This document shows, one piece after another, positions 54,001 to 62,183 of a stretch of DNA of 64,000 nt; the stretch's first letter is position 1, and each line of letters starts with the position of its first letter. The DNA is from Polaribacter vadi. Its GTDB lineage: Bacteria > Bacteroidota > Bacteroidia > Flavobacteriales > Flavobacteriaceae. Below the pieces are notes generated by a model. That model was given only the letters and a program-made list of their open reading frames with translations, had not been told where the DNA came from and ran no database searches. The DNA is taken from NCBI RefSeq assembly GCF_001761365.1, contig NZ_CP017477.1, positions 1,672,501 through 1,736,500 on the forward strand, in the 5' to 3' direction. The position numbers and the translations under genes were made by a program.

Positions 54001-55821
54001 ACTTTCAGTTACGTCTCGTTCTATAGAAATCCAGTGAGTATAAGTACCTTTTTCATCAGCTACAGGAATAACTGTAAAGTTTGTCCAAAATTCTTCTCCG
54101 TTCTTTTTGTAATTAGTTGTGGTAACTTCGCAAGGCTCCCAATTTTCGATTGCTTTTGTTAATTTTGTAAGTTCTTCTCTATCTGATTTAGGCCCTTGTA
54201 GTATGCTTGGTGTTTTGCCTATTATTTCTACTGCAGAGTAACCTGTCATTTTAGTAAAAGCTTCATTTACATAAATAATTTTATGTCCAATTTCATCAAC
54301 TGGTTGTGCTTCTGTTATAATAACAGCATCATTGGTATGAGTAATAACACTTTCTAATAATTTTAAATGTTGTTTTTCTTCAATTTCATTTGTAATATCT
54401 CTTGAATTGATAACAATACCATTAACTGCAGGATTGTTAAGCATATTTGTTAATACAGTTTCAATCCATCTATATTCATTATTATTGGTTTTAGCTCTGT
54501 AATGTTTCATAACAACCCTATCTTGAGTAGCTACTTTTTTAAGACTTTCTTGAGCATTTTCAATATCATCTGTATGTATAAATTCAAATGCATTTTTACC
54601 AATAAATTCTTCAGGTGGTATCCCAGCAATTTTGGTACTTGAAGGACTCATGTAGGTATAAGTTCCTTTACTATCAATTATTGCATATAAGTCATAACCT
54701 TCTTGAACCAATGCTTTAAAACGTTGTTCGCTTCGTACTATTTTTTCTTCTGCTTTTTTCTGTTCTGTAATATCTTGTAGAACTCCTCTTCTACCAATAA
54801 TTTTATTATTTTCATTATAGATTGGCTTAATGATAGCTCTAAACTTAAGGTGTCTACCATCCTGCATTTTTAAATCAAGCACCTCATCCATTGTAATGCC
54901 AAATTCCATACAGTTATCAACTCCTTTTTGTAAAATTGTATTAGATTCTTCTGTAAACAATTTTGGGATTTCTTCAATAGGGAATCTCTCATTTATAGAA
55001 AACTCAAAAAGATTATGCAGTTCATGAGAAAAGTAATCTTTTTGATTGTCAAAATATAGTTCATAAGCACCAATTTTAGCTAACTTACTAGCTTCTTTCA
55101 ATAAAAACTCATTAAATAAAGTTTTCTTAAGAGATTCATTAATTGTTGTTTTTGATGCTTCTAAATCTTCTTCATAATTTTTTAATTCTGTAATATCGTC
55201 TATAGTTACGCAAACTCTAAAAGGCTCTTCTTCATCATTTCGAAACTCAGGTATTGCATTAACTTTTAACCAAACATACAAACCAGTTTTGAAATTAATT
55301 GCGCCAGCAATAATATTACGTACGGGTTTTTTACTTATAATAGCTCTTTTTGCAGGAATTTCATATAAATCTAAACTTTCCCCATTTCTATTTATTGATT
55401 TCCAAGCAGGGTCAAAAAGAGATTTTCCAATCATTTCTTTTTCACTTATTTCTAAAATGTTTAAAGTAGATTTGTTTACGGAAGTAACAATACCTTCTGG
55501 TGTTGCATAAATAACTCCATGAGACATATTTTCAAAAAGATCCTGATATTGTTTTTGATTTTTTTTAAGAATCGCAGTATAATCTTTTACCTTTTTATCC
55601 CTTTTCTTTAGAGCAAAATAGATAAGAATAGAGCTCACTAAAACAAAAAATACACCTTTATAAGATTGCATTTCACTTAAGGCTTCATTAGAAATGTTTT
55701 CTTCAAAAAAGAACAATAAAAACTTATCTGAAAAGATAATGTATAGAGAACAAATTATAAAATAAATTACAGCAATACTAGTGGAAGATACTAATTTATT
55801 AGAGTATTGTTTTAATATCAT
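51037..55821 (-). CDS. Ten-PAS HisKA_3 sensor histidine kinase
   Basis: 1594 residues. Two N-terminal transmembrane helices (about 14-30, 50-65), then roughly ten PAS/PAC units (starting near 92, 238, 368, 488, 630, 760, 890, 1020, 1145, 1270). Four of them are near-repeats of the pattern LAKIGxWxxD...WSDEIHKIYG. HisKA_3 dimerisation domain with phospho-acceptor H in IAANIHDHLSQSLV and HATPase_c to the end (GKGFDTTVL, GFGLFAVNERIR). The membrane helices carry almost no periplasmic part, so signals are probably read by the PAS array in the cytoplasm. Pairs with the overlapping NarL regulator. Which PAS units bind cofactors cannot be seen. Confidence 0.93.
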   Translation of the reverse strand: MILKQYSNKLVSSTSIAVIYFIICSLYIIFSDKFLLFFFEENISNEALSEMQSYKGVFFVLVSSILIYFALKKRDKKVKDYTAILKKNQKQYQDLFENMSHGVIYATPEGIVTSVNKSTLNILEISEKEMIGKSLFDPAWKSINRNGESLDLYEIPAKRAIISKKPVRNIIAGAINFKTGLYVWLKVNAIPEFRNDEEEPFRVCVTIDDITELKNYEEDLEASKTTINESLKKTLFNEFLLKEASKLAKIGAYELYFDNQKDYFSHELHNLFEFSINERFPIEEIPKLFTEESNTILQKGVDNCMEFGITMDEVLDLKMQDGRHLKFRAIIKPIYNENNKIIGRRGVLQDITEQKKAEEKIVRSEQRFKALVQEGYDLYAIIDSKGTYTYMSPSSTKIAGIPPEEFIGKNAFEFIHTDDIENAQESLKKVATQDRVVMKHYRAKTNNNEYRWIETVLTNMLNNPAVNGIVINSRDITNEIEEKQHLKLLESVITHTNDAVIITEAQPVDEIGHKIIYVNEAFTKMTGYSAVEIIGKTPSILQGPKSDREELTKLTKAIENWEPCEVTTTNYKKNGEEFWTNFTVIPVADEKGTYTHWISIERDVTESKLAKEKLIEAKEEAEKSEYSIREAGRMAKIGYWAYDKEKDLISWSDEIHKIYGTNFEEEIPNLDVILSFYTEKSKKEIVEATIELATKGIPYELELNLINSKNENIWIRNLGQPVYNEKNEIVGRRGVSQNITIEKNAQLALIKAKEEAERNQDTMNQASKLAKIGYWYQDLVKNTLTWSDYIYQLYKLKPEDEILKYDIAKRYFDIESQQKISIANKKLEEYGTPYDLELRVVFSKNEELWIRNMVQPVFNEHKKIIGKRGVIRNITEEKNLIKLNKQVGSLAKIGIWELNLVEETVFWSEEVHLIHGTDAEKYTPKLDEAINFYRKDFHELIKSSIEKCISQGKSYDLEAVIITVDKKELWVRVNFKAEFLNDVCTRIYGSIQNINEQKQAEISVKESEAKFRTIFEIASLGIGQVDPTNGEIMLVNSYYENITGYSVDELLKMKFSELTHPDDVEKDLELFKKAARGEGNYNNEKRYIKKDGSIVWVRIHLAFIRDENGTPKRTVAICEDITNRKKVEREKLRFQETLENSLNEIYIFDSETFSFQYVNQSALVNLGYTNQEIDTINPIDIKPDYTISSFKKLVEPLKNKELEKIIFFTNHKRKDGSIYPVEIHLKIVEDANHKNFIAIVLDITERKKAQEMYRFLADNTNDIIALQDPNTNLKYISPAVENLLGYKQEEFLKKQFIEVIHKEDINKIKEAFKNKLLKGITIEAIIYRIRHKKGHFIWLETLISPIIEDNKIASLISTSRDITQWMSAKKEIEEYQSSLQKLTSEISLIEEKQKKEIAANIHDHLSQSLVISKMRITDLEKKTELKNIYKDLEFIKSHISNALENSRKITYELSPPVLYQLGIVDALDWYAEETENKYGIKFKFNSNVDAVKLSDFKSILIFRCIQEAVTNTIKYAEASLITLELIKDKNAVDILFTDNGKGFDTTVLKASGSSNSGFGLFAVNERIRSMNGTITIKSEIKVGTKIKIYIPLEL

Positions 55822-55903
55822 ATGTTTTAAAAATAAGGGGATTTAAAAATACAAAAAAAAAGTAACTCTTTTAGAGCCAATTATACTTTAATTTAAAAAT
55901 AAA

Positions 55904-55936
55904 AAGCCTTTTAAAGAAAAATTCTTTAAAAGGCTT
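55904..55936 (-). terminator. Terminator downstream of tRNA-Leu
   Basis: 15-bp stem AAGCCTTTTAAAGAA (55904-55918) / TTCTTTAAAAGGCTT (55922-55936), and on the minus strand a T-run follows (A-run 55897-55905 on plus). It begins 4 nt after the tRNA 3' end. Confidence 0.88.
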
Positions 55937-55940
55937 AAAG

Positions 55941-56022
55941 TACGAGCGGAGAGACTCGAACTCTCACACCTTTCGGCACTAGATCCTAAGTCTAGCGTGT
56001 CTACCAATTCCACCACGCTCGC
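55941..56022 (-). tRNA. tRNA-Leu (anticodon UAG)
   Basis: 82-nt class II tRNA. Acceptor arm GCGAGCG pairs with CGCTCGT (G1-U72 wobble) with discriminator A; D-arm GGAATTGGTAGACACG; anticodon stem CTAGA/TCTAG with loop CTTAGGA, giving UAG; long variable arm (TGCCGAAAGGTG) and T-arm GAGAG-TTCGAGT-CTCTC. No CCA is encoded. Reads CUN codons. A terminator follows directly. Confidence 0.96.
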
Positions 56023-56112
56023 AATTTGGTTTGCAAATATAAACAATCAAACCAAACTACAAAGCAGTTCATTATTATTTTTATATTTTTGATGTAAATT
56101 TAAATTTATCTT

Positions 56113-57501
56113 ATGGATTCAGTAAAATCATACATAAAAGAACACAAACAACGTTTCTTAGACGAACTAGTAGAATTGCTAAAAATACCCTCTGTAAGTG
56201 CAGATAACGCTTTTAAAAAAGATGTTCTATTAACAGCAGATTTTGTTTTAGAGAGTTTAAAAAAAGCAGGCTGCGATTCTGTAGAACTTTGCGAAACTGA
56301 TGGCTATCCAATTATTTATGGCGAAAAAATCATCAACAAAGATTTACCAACGGTTTTAGTGTATGGACATTATGATGTACAACCAGCAGATCCTATAGAA
56401 TTATGGACTTCTCCTCCATTTGAACCTGTTATTAAAAAAACGGAAATTCATCCTGAAGGTGCAATTTTTGCAAGAGGTGCTTGTGATGATAAAGGGCAAA
56501 TGTACATGCATGTAAAAGCTTTTGAATATATGATTGCGTCAGGAAATTTACCTTGCAATGTAAAATTTATGATTGAAGGTGAAGAAGAAGTTGGCTCTGT
56601 AAATTTATCTGCTTTTGTAACCAAGAATCAAGAAAAGTTAAAAAATGATGTAATTATTATTTCTGATACAGGAATGATTGCCAATGATATTCCATCCATA
56701 ACAACAGGTTTACGTGGGTTGAGTTATGTAGAAGTAGAAGTTACTGGCCCAAATAGAGATTTACATTCTGGTTTATATGGAGGTGCAGTTGCCAATCCAA
56801 TTAACATCTTATCAAAAATGATTGCTTCTTTACATGATGAAGATAATCATATTACCATTCCAGGTTTTTATGATGCTGTTCAAGAATTATCAACAGAAGA
56901 AAGAGCAGAAATGGCAAAAGCTCCTTTTAGCTTAGAAGAGTATAAAAAGTCGATTGCTATTGATGATGTTCATGGTGAAAAAGGCTTTTCAACAAACGAG
57001 CGAAATTCGATAAGACCAACTTTAGATGTTAATGGAATTTGGGGTGGTTATATTGGTGAAGGTGCAAAAACAGTAATTGCAAGCAAAGCGTATGCAAAAA
57101 TTTCGATGCGTTTAGTACCAAATCAAGATTGGAAAGTAATTACAGAATTATTTAAAAATCATTTTGAAAACATTGCTCCAAAATCAGTAAAAGTAAAAGT
57201 TACACCACATCATGGAGGTCAAGGTTATGTAACTCCTATTGATAATATAGCGTATCAAGCTGCAAGTGAAGCTTATGAAACTACTTTTGGTAAAACTCCA
57301 ATTCCACAAAGAAGTGGAGGTAGTATTCCTATTGTTGCTTTGTTCGAAAAAGAATTAAAAAGTAAAACTATTTTAATGGGATTTGGTTTAAACTCAGATG
57401 CAATACATTCTCCTAACGAGCATTTTGGTGTTTGGAATTATTTAAAAGGAATAGAAACCATTCCACATTTTTATGCTAATTTTGCAAAACTATCTTTATA
57501 A
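56113..57501 (+). CDS. M20-family dipeptidase
   Basis: 462 residues. Di-zinc exopeptidase of the M20 (PepV/CNDP-like) family. Metal ligands: H and D in VYGHYDVQPAD, D in RGACDDKGQMYMH, the Glu pair in IEGEEEVGS, D in ISDTGM and H in AIHSPNEHF. The dimerisation-domain histidine is in NRDLHSGLYGG. Cleaves dipeptides in the cytoplasm. Its role fits the peptide-use genes at 27.9-31.5 kb, but it is not linked to them. Confidence 0.95.
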   Translation: MDSVKSYIKEHKQRFLDELVELLKIPSVSADNAFKKDVLLTADFVLESLKKAGCDSVELCETDGYPIIYGEKIINKDLPTVLVYGHYDVQPADPIELWTSPPFEPVIKKTEIHPEGAIFARGACDDKGQMYMHVKAFEYMIASGNLPCNVKFMIEGEEEVGSVNLSAFVTKNQEKLKNDVIIISDTGMIANDIPSITTGLRGLSYVEVEVTGPNRDLHSGLYGGAVANPINILSKMIASLHDEDNHITIPGFYDAVQELSTEERAEMAKAPFSLEEYKKSIAIDDVHGEKGFSTNERNSIRPTLDVNGIWGGYIGEGAKTVIASKAYAKISMRLVPNQDWKVITELFKNHFENIAPKSVKVKVTPHHGGQGYVTPIDNIAYQAASEAYETTFGKTPIPQRSGGSIPIVALFEKELKSKTILMGFGLNSDAIHSPNEHFGVWNYLKGIETIPHFYANFAKLSL

Positions 57502-57652
57502 TTGTTATAATATAGCTTGCTAGCCTATTTTCTTTATCATTTAAACGATATAATTAAACAATTGGCAAAAAAAATTCCTCAAAATAAATATTAGTAATAA
57601 ATTTGACGATTAAAGTTTGAAACAAATAAATCAACACATAAATAAAAATAAA

Positions 57653-58819
57653 ATGAAAAAAATTTACCTTGGGGCAGTATTTACACTAATGTCTTTTTTC
57701 GCGAGTGCACAAGATTACGATCATTGGTCTATTGATATTGGTGGAGGAATTCATCAAGTTGGCTCTACTTTATCACCAGGGTTTAGTGAAAATATTTTTG
57801 GTCAAGGACATATTGGTTATAGATATATGTTTAACGAAAAATTTGGTTTAAGATTAGATTTAGGTTACAATAGTTTCACAGCAAATGAAGATTCTCAACC
57901 ATTTACATCTAACTACTACAGAGCTAGTTTAGAAGGTGTTGTAAACTTAGGAAGTGTTTTAAAATTTCATACTTGGACAAATCGTTTTAACCTTTTAGCA
58001 CATGGAGGTGTTGGAGCTGCTTCATTAAATATAACAGATCCAGTAGATAATGGTGGAGATGTTATGTTTGCAATGAACTTTGGTATTACACCTCAGTTTA
58101 AATTAAATAATAGATTCTCATTATTTTTAGATTTTTCATCACTTATCCACTTTTATCAAGAAGATAATTTTGATGGAGGACCAAATTCTGCAACAAGAGA
58201 ATCTAACATCAGCCTATTTAATACTTCTATAGGACTTAACATAGCACTTGGAAAAAACAAACAATCTGCTGATTTCTGGAGAGGTGAAGAAGCAATTGTA
58301 GTAAACTCTGAGTTAGAATCTATAAAAAATCGTTTAGATACTGCTGAAAAAGAAATCCAAGTTCTAAAAACAAAAGAAAGTTCTCCTAATAAAGAACTTA
58401 TTATGACAGAATTAGATAATAGATATGTTAAGAAAGGTGAAACTACGTATGGTGATGTTGTAACAAGCTCTAATGTAGATTTTATTAAAGAACTTTTAAA
58501 CAGAGGGTATGTAAATGTATTTTTTGACATAAACAGTACTAAAATTCAGAAAGAATCTTTATCTTCAGTAAACTATTTAAGACAATTTTTATATGACAAT
58601 CCTTATGTAAATGCTTCTTTAATTGGTTTTACAGATGAAACTGGTAGCGAAGAACGAAACCAAACTTTATCTAACAATAGAGCAAAAGCTGTTTTTGATA
58701 TGTTAGTTGCTTCTGGAATTAGTCCAACTAGATTGTCTTATGGTGGTGTTGGTGAAGACAAAACAATGTCAAAAGGTGCTAGACAATTAGCAAGAAAAGT
58801 TACTTTTAAAATTAACTAA
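57653..58819 (+). CDS. OmpA-family outer membrane protein
   Basis: 388 residues from ATG 57653 (the preceding in-frame codons from TTG 57617 are an unlikely start). Signal peptide ending FASAQ. Beta-barrel-type N-terminal region (about 20-190), a short heptad stretch (AEKEIQVLK) and a C-terminal OmpA domain (about 265-388): VFFDINSTKIQKESLSSV, IGFTDETGSEERNQTLSNNRAKAV and GGVGEDKTM. It anchors the outer membrane to peptidoglycan. A perfect long terminator follows. Confidence 0.93.
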   Translation: MKKIYLGAVFTLMSFFASAQDYDHWSIDIGGGIHQVGSTLSPGFSENIFGQGHIGYRYMFNEKFGLRLDLGYNSFTANEDSQPFTSNYYRASLEGVVNLGSVLKFHTWTNRFNLLAHGGVGAASLNITDPVDNGGDVMFAMNFGITPQFKLNNRFSLFLDFSSLIHFYQEDNFDGGPNSATRESNISLFNTSIGLNIALGKNKQSADFWRGEEAIVVNSELESIKNRLDTAEKEIQVLKTKESSPNKELIMTELDNRYVKKGETTYGDVVTSSNVDFIKELLNRGYVNVFFDINSTKIQKESLSSVNYLRQFLYDNPYVNASLIGFTDETGSEERNQTLSNNRAKAVFDMLVASGISPTRLSYGGVGEDKTMSKGARQLARKVTFKIN

Positions 58820-58841
58820 TAAAATAGTTAGTTTTTAAACT

Positions 58842-58881
58842 AAAAAAATCATCTATAATTTAAATTATAGATGATTTTTTT
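58842..58881 (+). terminator. Long palindromic terminator after the OmpA gene
   Basis: Continuous 19-bp palindromic stem centred between 58861 and 58862 (AAAAAATCATCTATAATTT against its complement), flanked by A- and T-runs. Works in both orientations; on the minus strand the PPIase gene starts elsewhere, so it mainly serves the OmpA gene. Confidence 0.85.
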
Positions 58882-58972
58882 ATACGTAATTTTTAAATAA
58901 CTAGAATAATTGATTGATGATTATATATTTTATAATACAATATAAACACTAACCAACAAAAGAGTTACCTAG

Positions 58973-59602
58973 TTATTCTTTTAAAATATAAGCTTTTAAA
59001 ATATAATCTACTTTTGGATATTCTTTGCGTAGAAACTCGTTTCCTAATTTTGCTATTTCACCTTGTTTACGTCCTAAATTGTCTCCATAACCATCGTAAA
59101 ACTTCAATACATTATCTTGGCCAGCAATTACTTTTGCAACCACAGGAAAACCTGTAACTCCAGAATACGCTAACTCATCTAACCTATAATTTTCTTTTAA
59201 ATTGATAAATATTTGGTTAGATCTTGTACTAACTCCTCCTCTAGCAAAAGAAATGGTCATAGAATCATTTTTTTTGATGACAGGTTCGTCTTCAATACCT
59301 CTTTTTTGCCAAGCGTTATTTATAAGTGAATCATTATGAATACCAAACTGCGCAACAAAATTAGGAACAACTCTAAAAATTGCTACATCAATATAATAAT
59401 CATTTTTTATTAATTGATATAATCTATCCACTCCATTTGGCGACCATTCTCTAACAGCTTCAATATCGAAATTTCCTTGAGTAGTTTCAAATCTAGCTTT
59501 AAAAGTTGCAGGTGCTTCTTTTTTTAACCATTTTTCTTTAAACTTTTTTGTAGCACAAGAAGTCATTAAAATAATAGATGCTAATACTAATATTCTTTTC
59601 AT
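58973..59602 (-). CDS. Cyclophilin-type peptidyl-prolyl isomerase lipoprotein
   Basis: 209 residues. Lipobox MTSC (about C16) and cyclophilin-type domain (RFETTQGNFDIEAVREWSP, IDVAIFRVVPNFVAQFGIH, ISFARGGVSTRSNQIFINL, GVTGFPVVAKVIAGQDNVL). It catalyses proline isomerisation of envelope proteins. The FARGG and NQIFINL segments correspond to FxMA and SQFFI in active cyclophilins, so activity may be reduced. A TACCTTTG -7 box is at 59630-59623, next to the BlaI operator. Confidence 0.9.
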   Translation of the reverse strand: MKRILVLASIILMTSCATKKFKEKWLKKEAPATFKARFETTQGNFDIEAVREWSPNGVDRLYQLIKNDYYIDVAIFRVVPNFVAQFGIHNDSLINNAWQKRGIEDEPVIKKNDSMTISFARGGVSTRSNQIFINLKENYRLDELAYSGVTGFPVVAKVIAGQDNVLKFYDGYGDNLGRKQGEIAKLGNEFLRKEYPKVDYILKAYILKE

Positions 59603-59653
59603 TTTTTGTTTTTATAGAAACTCAAAGGTACTTAAAAAGACAAAAACTTTAAC

Positions 59654-59695
59654 TCTACATTTGTAGAACTCACTTTTTTATTCTATGTTTGTAGA
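59654..59695 (+). promoter_or_regulatory. BlaI-type double operator covering the promoter
   Basis: Two 14-bp palindromes, TCTACATTTGTAGA (59654-59667) and TCTATGTTTGTAGA (59682-59695), 28 bp apart. The -33 element TTG (59661-59663) lies in the first and the -7 element TATGTTTG (59684-59691) in the second, with 20 nt between. A repressor bound at both would block the polymerase. The TACA/TGTA palindrome is the recognition word of BlaI/MecI repressors, and the downstream gene is a BlaI homologue. The first operator also lies just upstream of the divergent PPIase promoter. Confidence 0.75.
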
Positions 59696-59711
59696 GTAAA
59701 AACAAATAACG

Positions 59712-60083
59712 ATGCAATTATCTAAAACCGAAGAGCAATTAATGCAGTATTTATGGAAACGTAAAAAAGCATTTTTAAAAGATTTATTAGACGATTTCCC
59801 TGAACCAAAACCAGCAACAACAACAGTTGCAACTTTGTTAAAGAGAATTAAAGACAAAGGTTTTATCGATTATAAGTTGTTTGGGAAATCGAGAGAATAT
59901 TATCCCATCATCAAAAAGACAGATTATTTTTCGAATCATGTAAATGGGTTGATTAAAAATTTCTTTAACGATTCTGCTAGTCAGTTTGCTTCTTTTTTTA
60001 CGAAAGAAACTAATTTAACAACTCAAGAATTGGAAGAATTAAAAAAGGTTATCGATACTCAAATTAAAAATCAAGAAAAATGA
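59712..60083 (+). CDS. BlaI/MecI/CopY-family repressor
   Basis: 123 residues. Winged-helix protein (LSKTEEQLMQYLWKRKKAFLKDLL, PKPATTTVATLLKRIKDKGF) with C-terminal dimerisation helices (TTQELEELKKVI). It presumably binds the double operator 59654-59695 and is cleaved through the M56 protein encoded directly downstream. The two genes overlap by 4 nt. Confidence 0.95.
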   Translation: MQLSKTEEQLMQYLWKRKKAFLKDLLDDFPEPKPATTTVATLLKRIKDKGFIDYKLFGKSREYYPIIKKTDYFSNHVNGLIKNFFNDSASQFASFFTKETNLTTQELEELKKVIDTQIKNQEK

Positions 60084-62074
60084 TACTATACATATTAAAA
60101 TCGGCAACTTGTTTAGCCTTGCTTTTGGCATTTTATCACTTGGTTTTAGAGCGAGAAAAAATGCATAATTTTAATCGTTTTTACTTATTAGGAAGTGTAT
60201 TATTTTCCTTTTTAGTGCCTTTGTATATTATTTATATTGATGTTGCTCCTCTTGTTTTAAAAGCGACACCAACAACTAGTTTTTCTTATCCAACAGAAAT
60301 AACTCCTGAAATTATAATTGAAAAATCGATTGATTATACACTCATATTTATAGGTATTTATAGTCTTATTTCATCAATCTTATTCATTCGATTTGGAAAA
60401 AATTTATTTCATATTATTCAAAAAATAAGAAAGAACAAACAAGTAAAGTATCAAAAAGCGGTTTTGGTTTTGGTTGATGATGCAATCTTGCCTCATACTT
60501 TTTGGAACTACATTTTCATCAACAAAAAAGATTATGAAAATCAAAAAATAGAACAGGAATTATTTACACACGAATTGACACACGTAACTCAAAAACACAC
60601 ATTAGATGTTTTGTTTTTAGAATTTCTTCAAGCTATTTTCTGGATAAATCCTTTCTTTATTTTACTTAAAAAAGCAGTTCAATTAAATCATGAATTTTTA
60701 GCAGATGAAACTGTTATCAACCAAAATAAAAATACTATTCAATACCAGCATTTATTACTGAATAAAGCTGCTTGGAAAAACGACTATTACTTGGCCAGTA
60801 ATTTGAATTATTCACTTACTAAAAAAAGATTAAAAATGATGACAACACAAAGTTCCCAAACCAAAATTTGGATTAAAAAGCTGGCAGTAATTCCACTTTT
60901 AGCAGGTTTTATTTTCCTCTTTGCAGAAAGAGTTGAAGCGCAAGAAATTATTGAAATTAAAGAATATATAGATACTCCAATTAATGATTTACAAATTGAA
61001 AATTTAGACCCAGAAGATATTAGGGTAAAACTAAAAGACATAAATTCATTACAAATCATCTATTTAGATAAAGACACTATCATTGAAAAAAGTATTGCTT
61101 CTAAAAAACAAATGAATGAATATAAGCTGCTTTTAAATGAAGGAAAAAAACATAATATCTACAAATTAAAGAATATTAATAAGATGCAAACTATATATAG
61201 TTTGATGTCCAAGAAGCAAAAGAATTCTGTTCAAAATATATCTGAAATAATTCCTCCACCTCCACCACCAAAAAATAATACTTCTAAAATAAAGGAAACG
61301 AAAAAAATTGAAGAAATTGATGAACTTTTTAAATTATCCAAAATTCAAAAAGATTCATTGTATAAATACAAAAAAATTAATAGTTATTATGAAGCCATTA
61401 GAAATAAAAAACCACATTATGTAGATAGTGATGAAGAACGTAAAGAAATATTAGAAGGAATATTTTCAGATCTTGGTTCTAGGTATTTTAATCTTTCTAA
61501 AGAAGATAAAAAGAAAGCAAAAAGACCAGTGCTTCCTCATGATCCTTATGTAAGATTAAGAAAAAACAACAAAGTTTTCTACAAATTGAAGAAAGATTTA
61601 ACTGAAGAAGATAAATTACTAATTCCACCTCCACTACCTGTTCCTAATGCAACTAAAGAAGAAATTGAAAAAGCTAAAAATGCTTACGAAGCTTGGAAAA
61701 AAAGAACTGGAAATGACTTTGCTCCTCCACCTCCACCAAAGAAAAAGCAAGAAGCAAATAAAAATATAAAGGTTGAAGAAAATTCTATAGCTGATTTTAA
61801 TATCGAATTTGAAAAATCTGATAATTTGATAAAAATGAAATGTTTAAAAGGTTGCAATTGGAAAACTTTAAATTTCACAATGAACGAAAACAAAAATAAA
61901 GTTATCAATAGAATTGGTATGAATGAAAGCGAAAAAAGTGAGTTTATATTTTTCATTCAGAATAAAAATAATAAAATACAACTGAAAAGTATGAAAGGAA
62001 CTGCTTGGGAAACTTTGGAATTTACTTTAAACAACAAAGCAAAAGTTAACCAATTTGGCGTAACTGCCTATTAA
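60080..62074 (+). CDS. BlaR1-like M56 peptidase, with C-terminal repeat region
   Basis: 664 residues. N-terminal M56 domain with four transmembrane helices and the zinc site HELTH (H164, E165, H168, in FTHELTHVTQKHTL). After the membrane helix at about 266-285 (LAVIPLLAGFIFLFAE) comes a periplasmic or surface region rich in Lys and Pro (runs PPPPPPKN and PPPPPPKKK), ending in two copies of KGxxWxTLxFTxN (residues about 584-602 and 633-650). No penicillin-binding sensor domain is present, so the ligand is unknown. It should relay a signal to the BlaI repressor by proteolysis. Confidence 0.92.
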   Translation: MILYILKSATCLALLLAFYHLVLEREKMHNFNRFYLLGSVLFSFLVPLYIIYIDVAPLVLKATPTTSFSYPTEITPEIIIEKSIDYTLIFIGIYSLISSILFIRFGKNLFHIIQKIRKNKQVKYQKAVLVLVDDAILPHTFWNYIFINKKDYENQKIEQELFTHELTHVTQKHTLDVLFLEFLQAIFWINPFFILLKKAVQLNHEFLADETVINQNKNTIQYQHLLLNKAAWKNDYYLASNLNYSLTKKRLKMMTTQSSQTKIWIKKLAVIPLLAGFIFLFAERVEAQEIIEIKEYIDTPINDLQIENLDPEDIRVKLKDINSLQIIYLDKDTIIEKSIASKKQMNEYKLLLNEGKKHNIYKLKNINKMQTIYSLMSKKQKNSVQNISEIIPPPPPPKNNTSKIKETKKIEEIDELFKLSKIQKDSLYKYKKINSYYEAIRNKKPHYVDSDEERKEILEGIFSDLGSRYFNLSKEDKKKAKRPVLPHDPYVRLRKNNKVFYKLKKDLTEEDKLLIPPPLPVPNATKEEIEKAKNAYEAWKKRTGNDFAPPPPPKKKQEANKNIKVEENSIADFNIEFEKSDNLIKMKCLKGCNWKTLNFTMNENKNKVINRIGMNESEKSEFIFFIQNKNNKIQLKSMKGTAWETLEFTLNNKAKVNQFGVTAY

Positions 62075-62078
62075 CCTT

Positions 62079-62128
62079 AAAAACATCGATTTTATGCTAA
62101 ATTAATTTCAGGTAATTTCGATGTTTTT
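62079..62128 (+). terminator. Terminator after the M56 gene
   Basis: 11-bp stem AAAAACATCGA (62079-62089) / TCGATGTTTTT (62118-62128), long AT-rich loop of 28 nt, then T-run. Weaker than the others because of the loop size. Confidence 0.6.
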
Positions 62129-62183
62129 TTATGTAACAATTTCAATTTTAAAGCGTTGTATTTGTATAAATAAAAACTAAACT

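Noticed and set aside
62132..62164. TGTAACA box before the DUF4407 gene as a third copy of the tandem TRTAAC site
   Set aside because: There is no second box 21 bp upstream (GGTAAT instead) and the distance to the -7 element is two bases shorter, so the match is probably chance.
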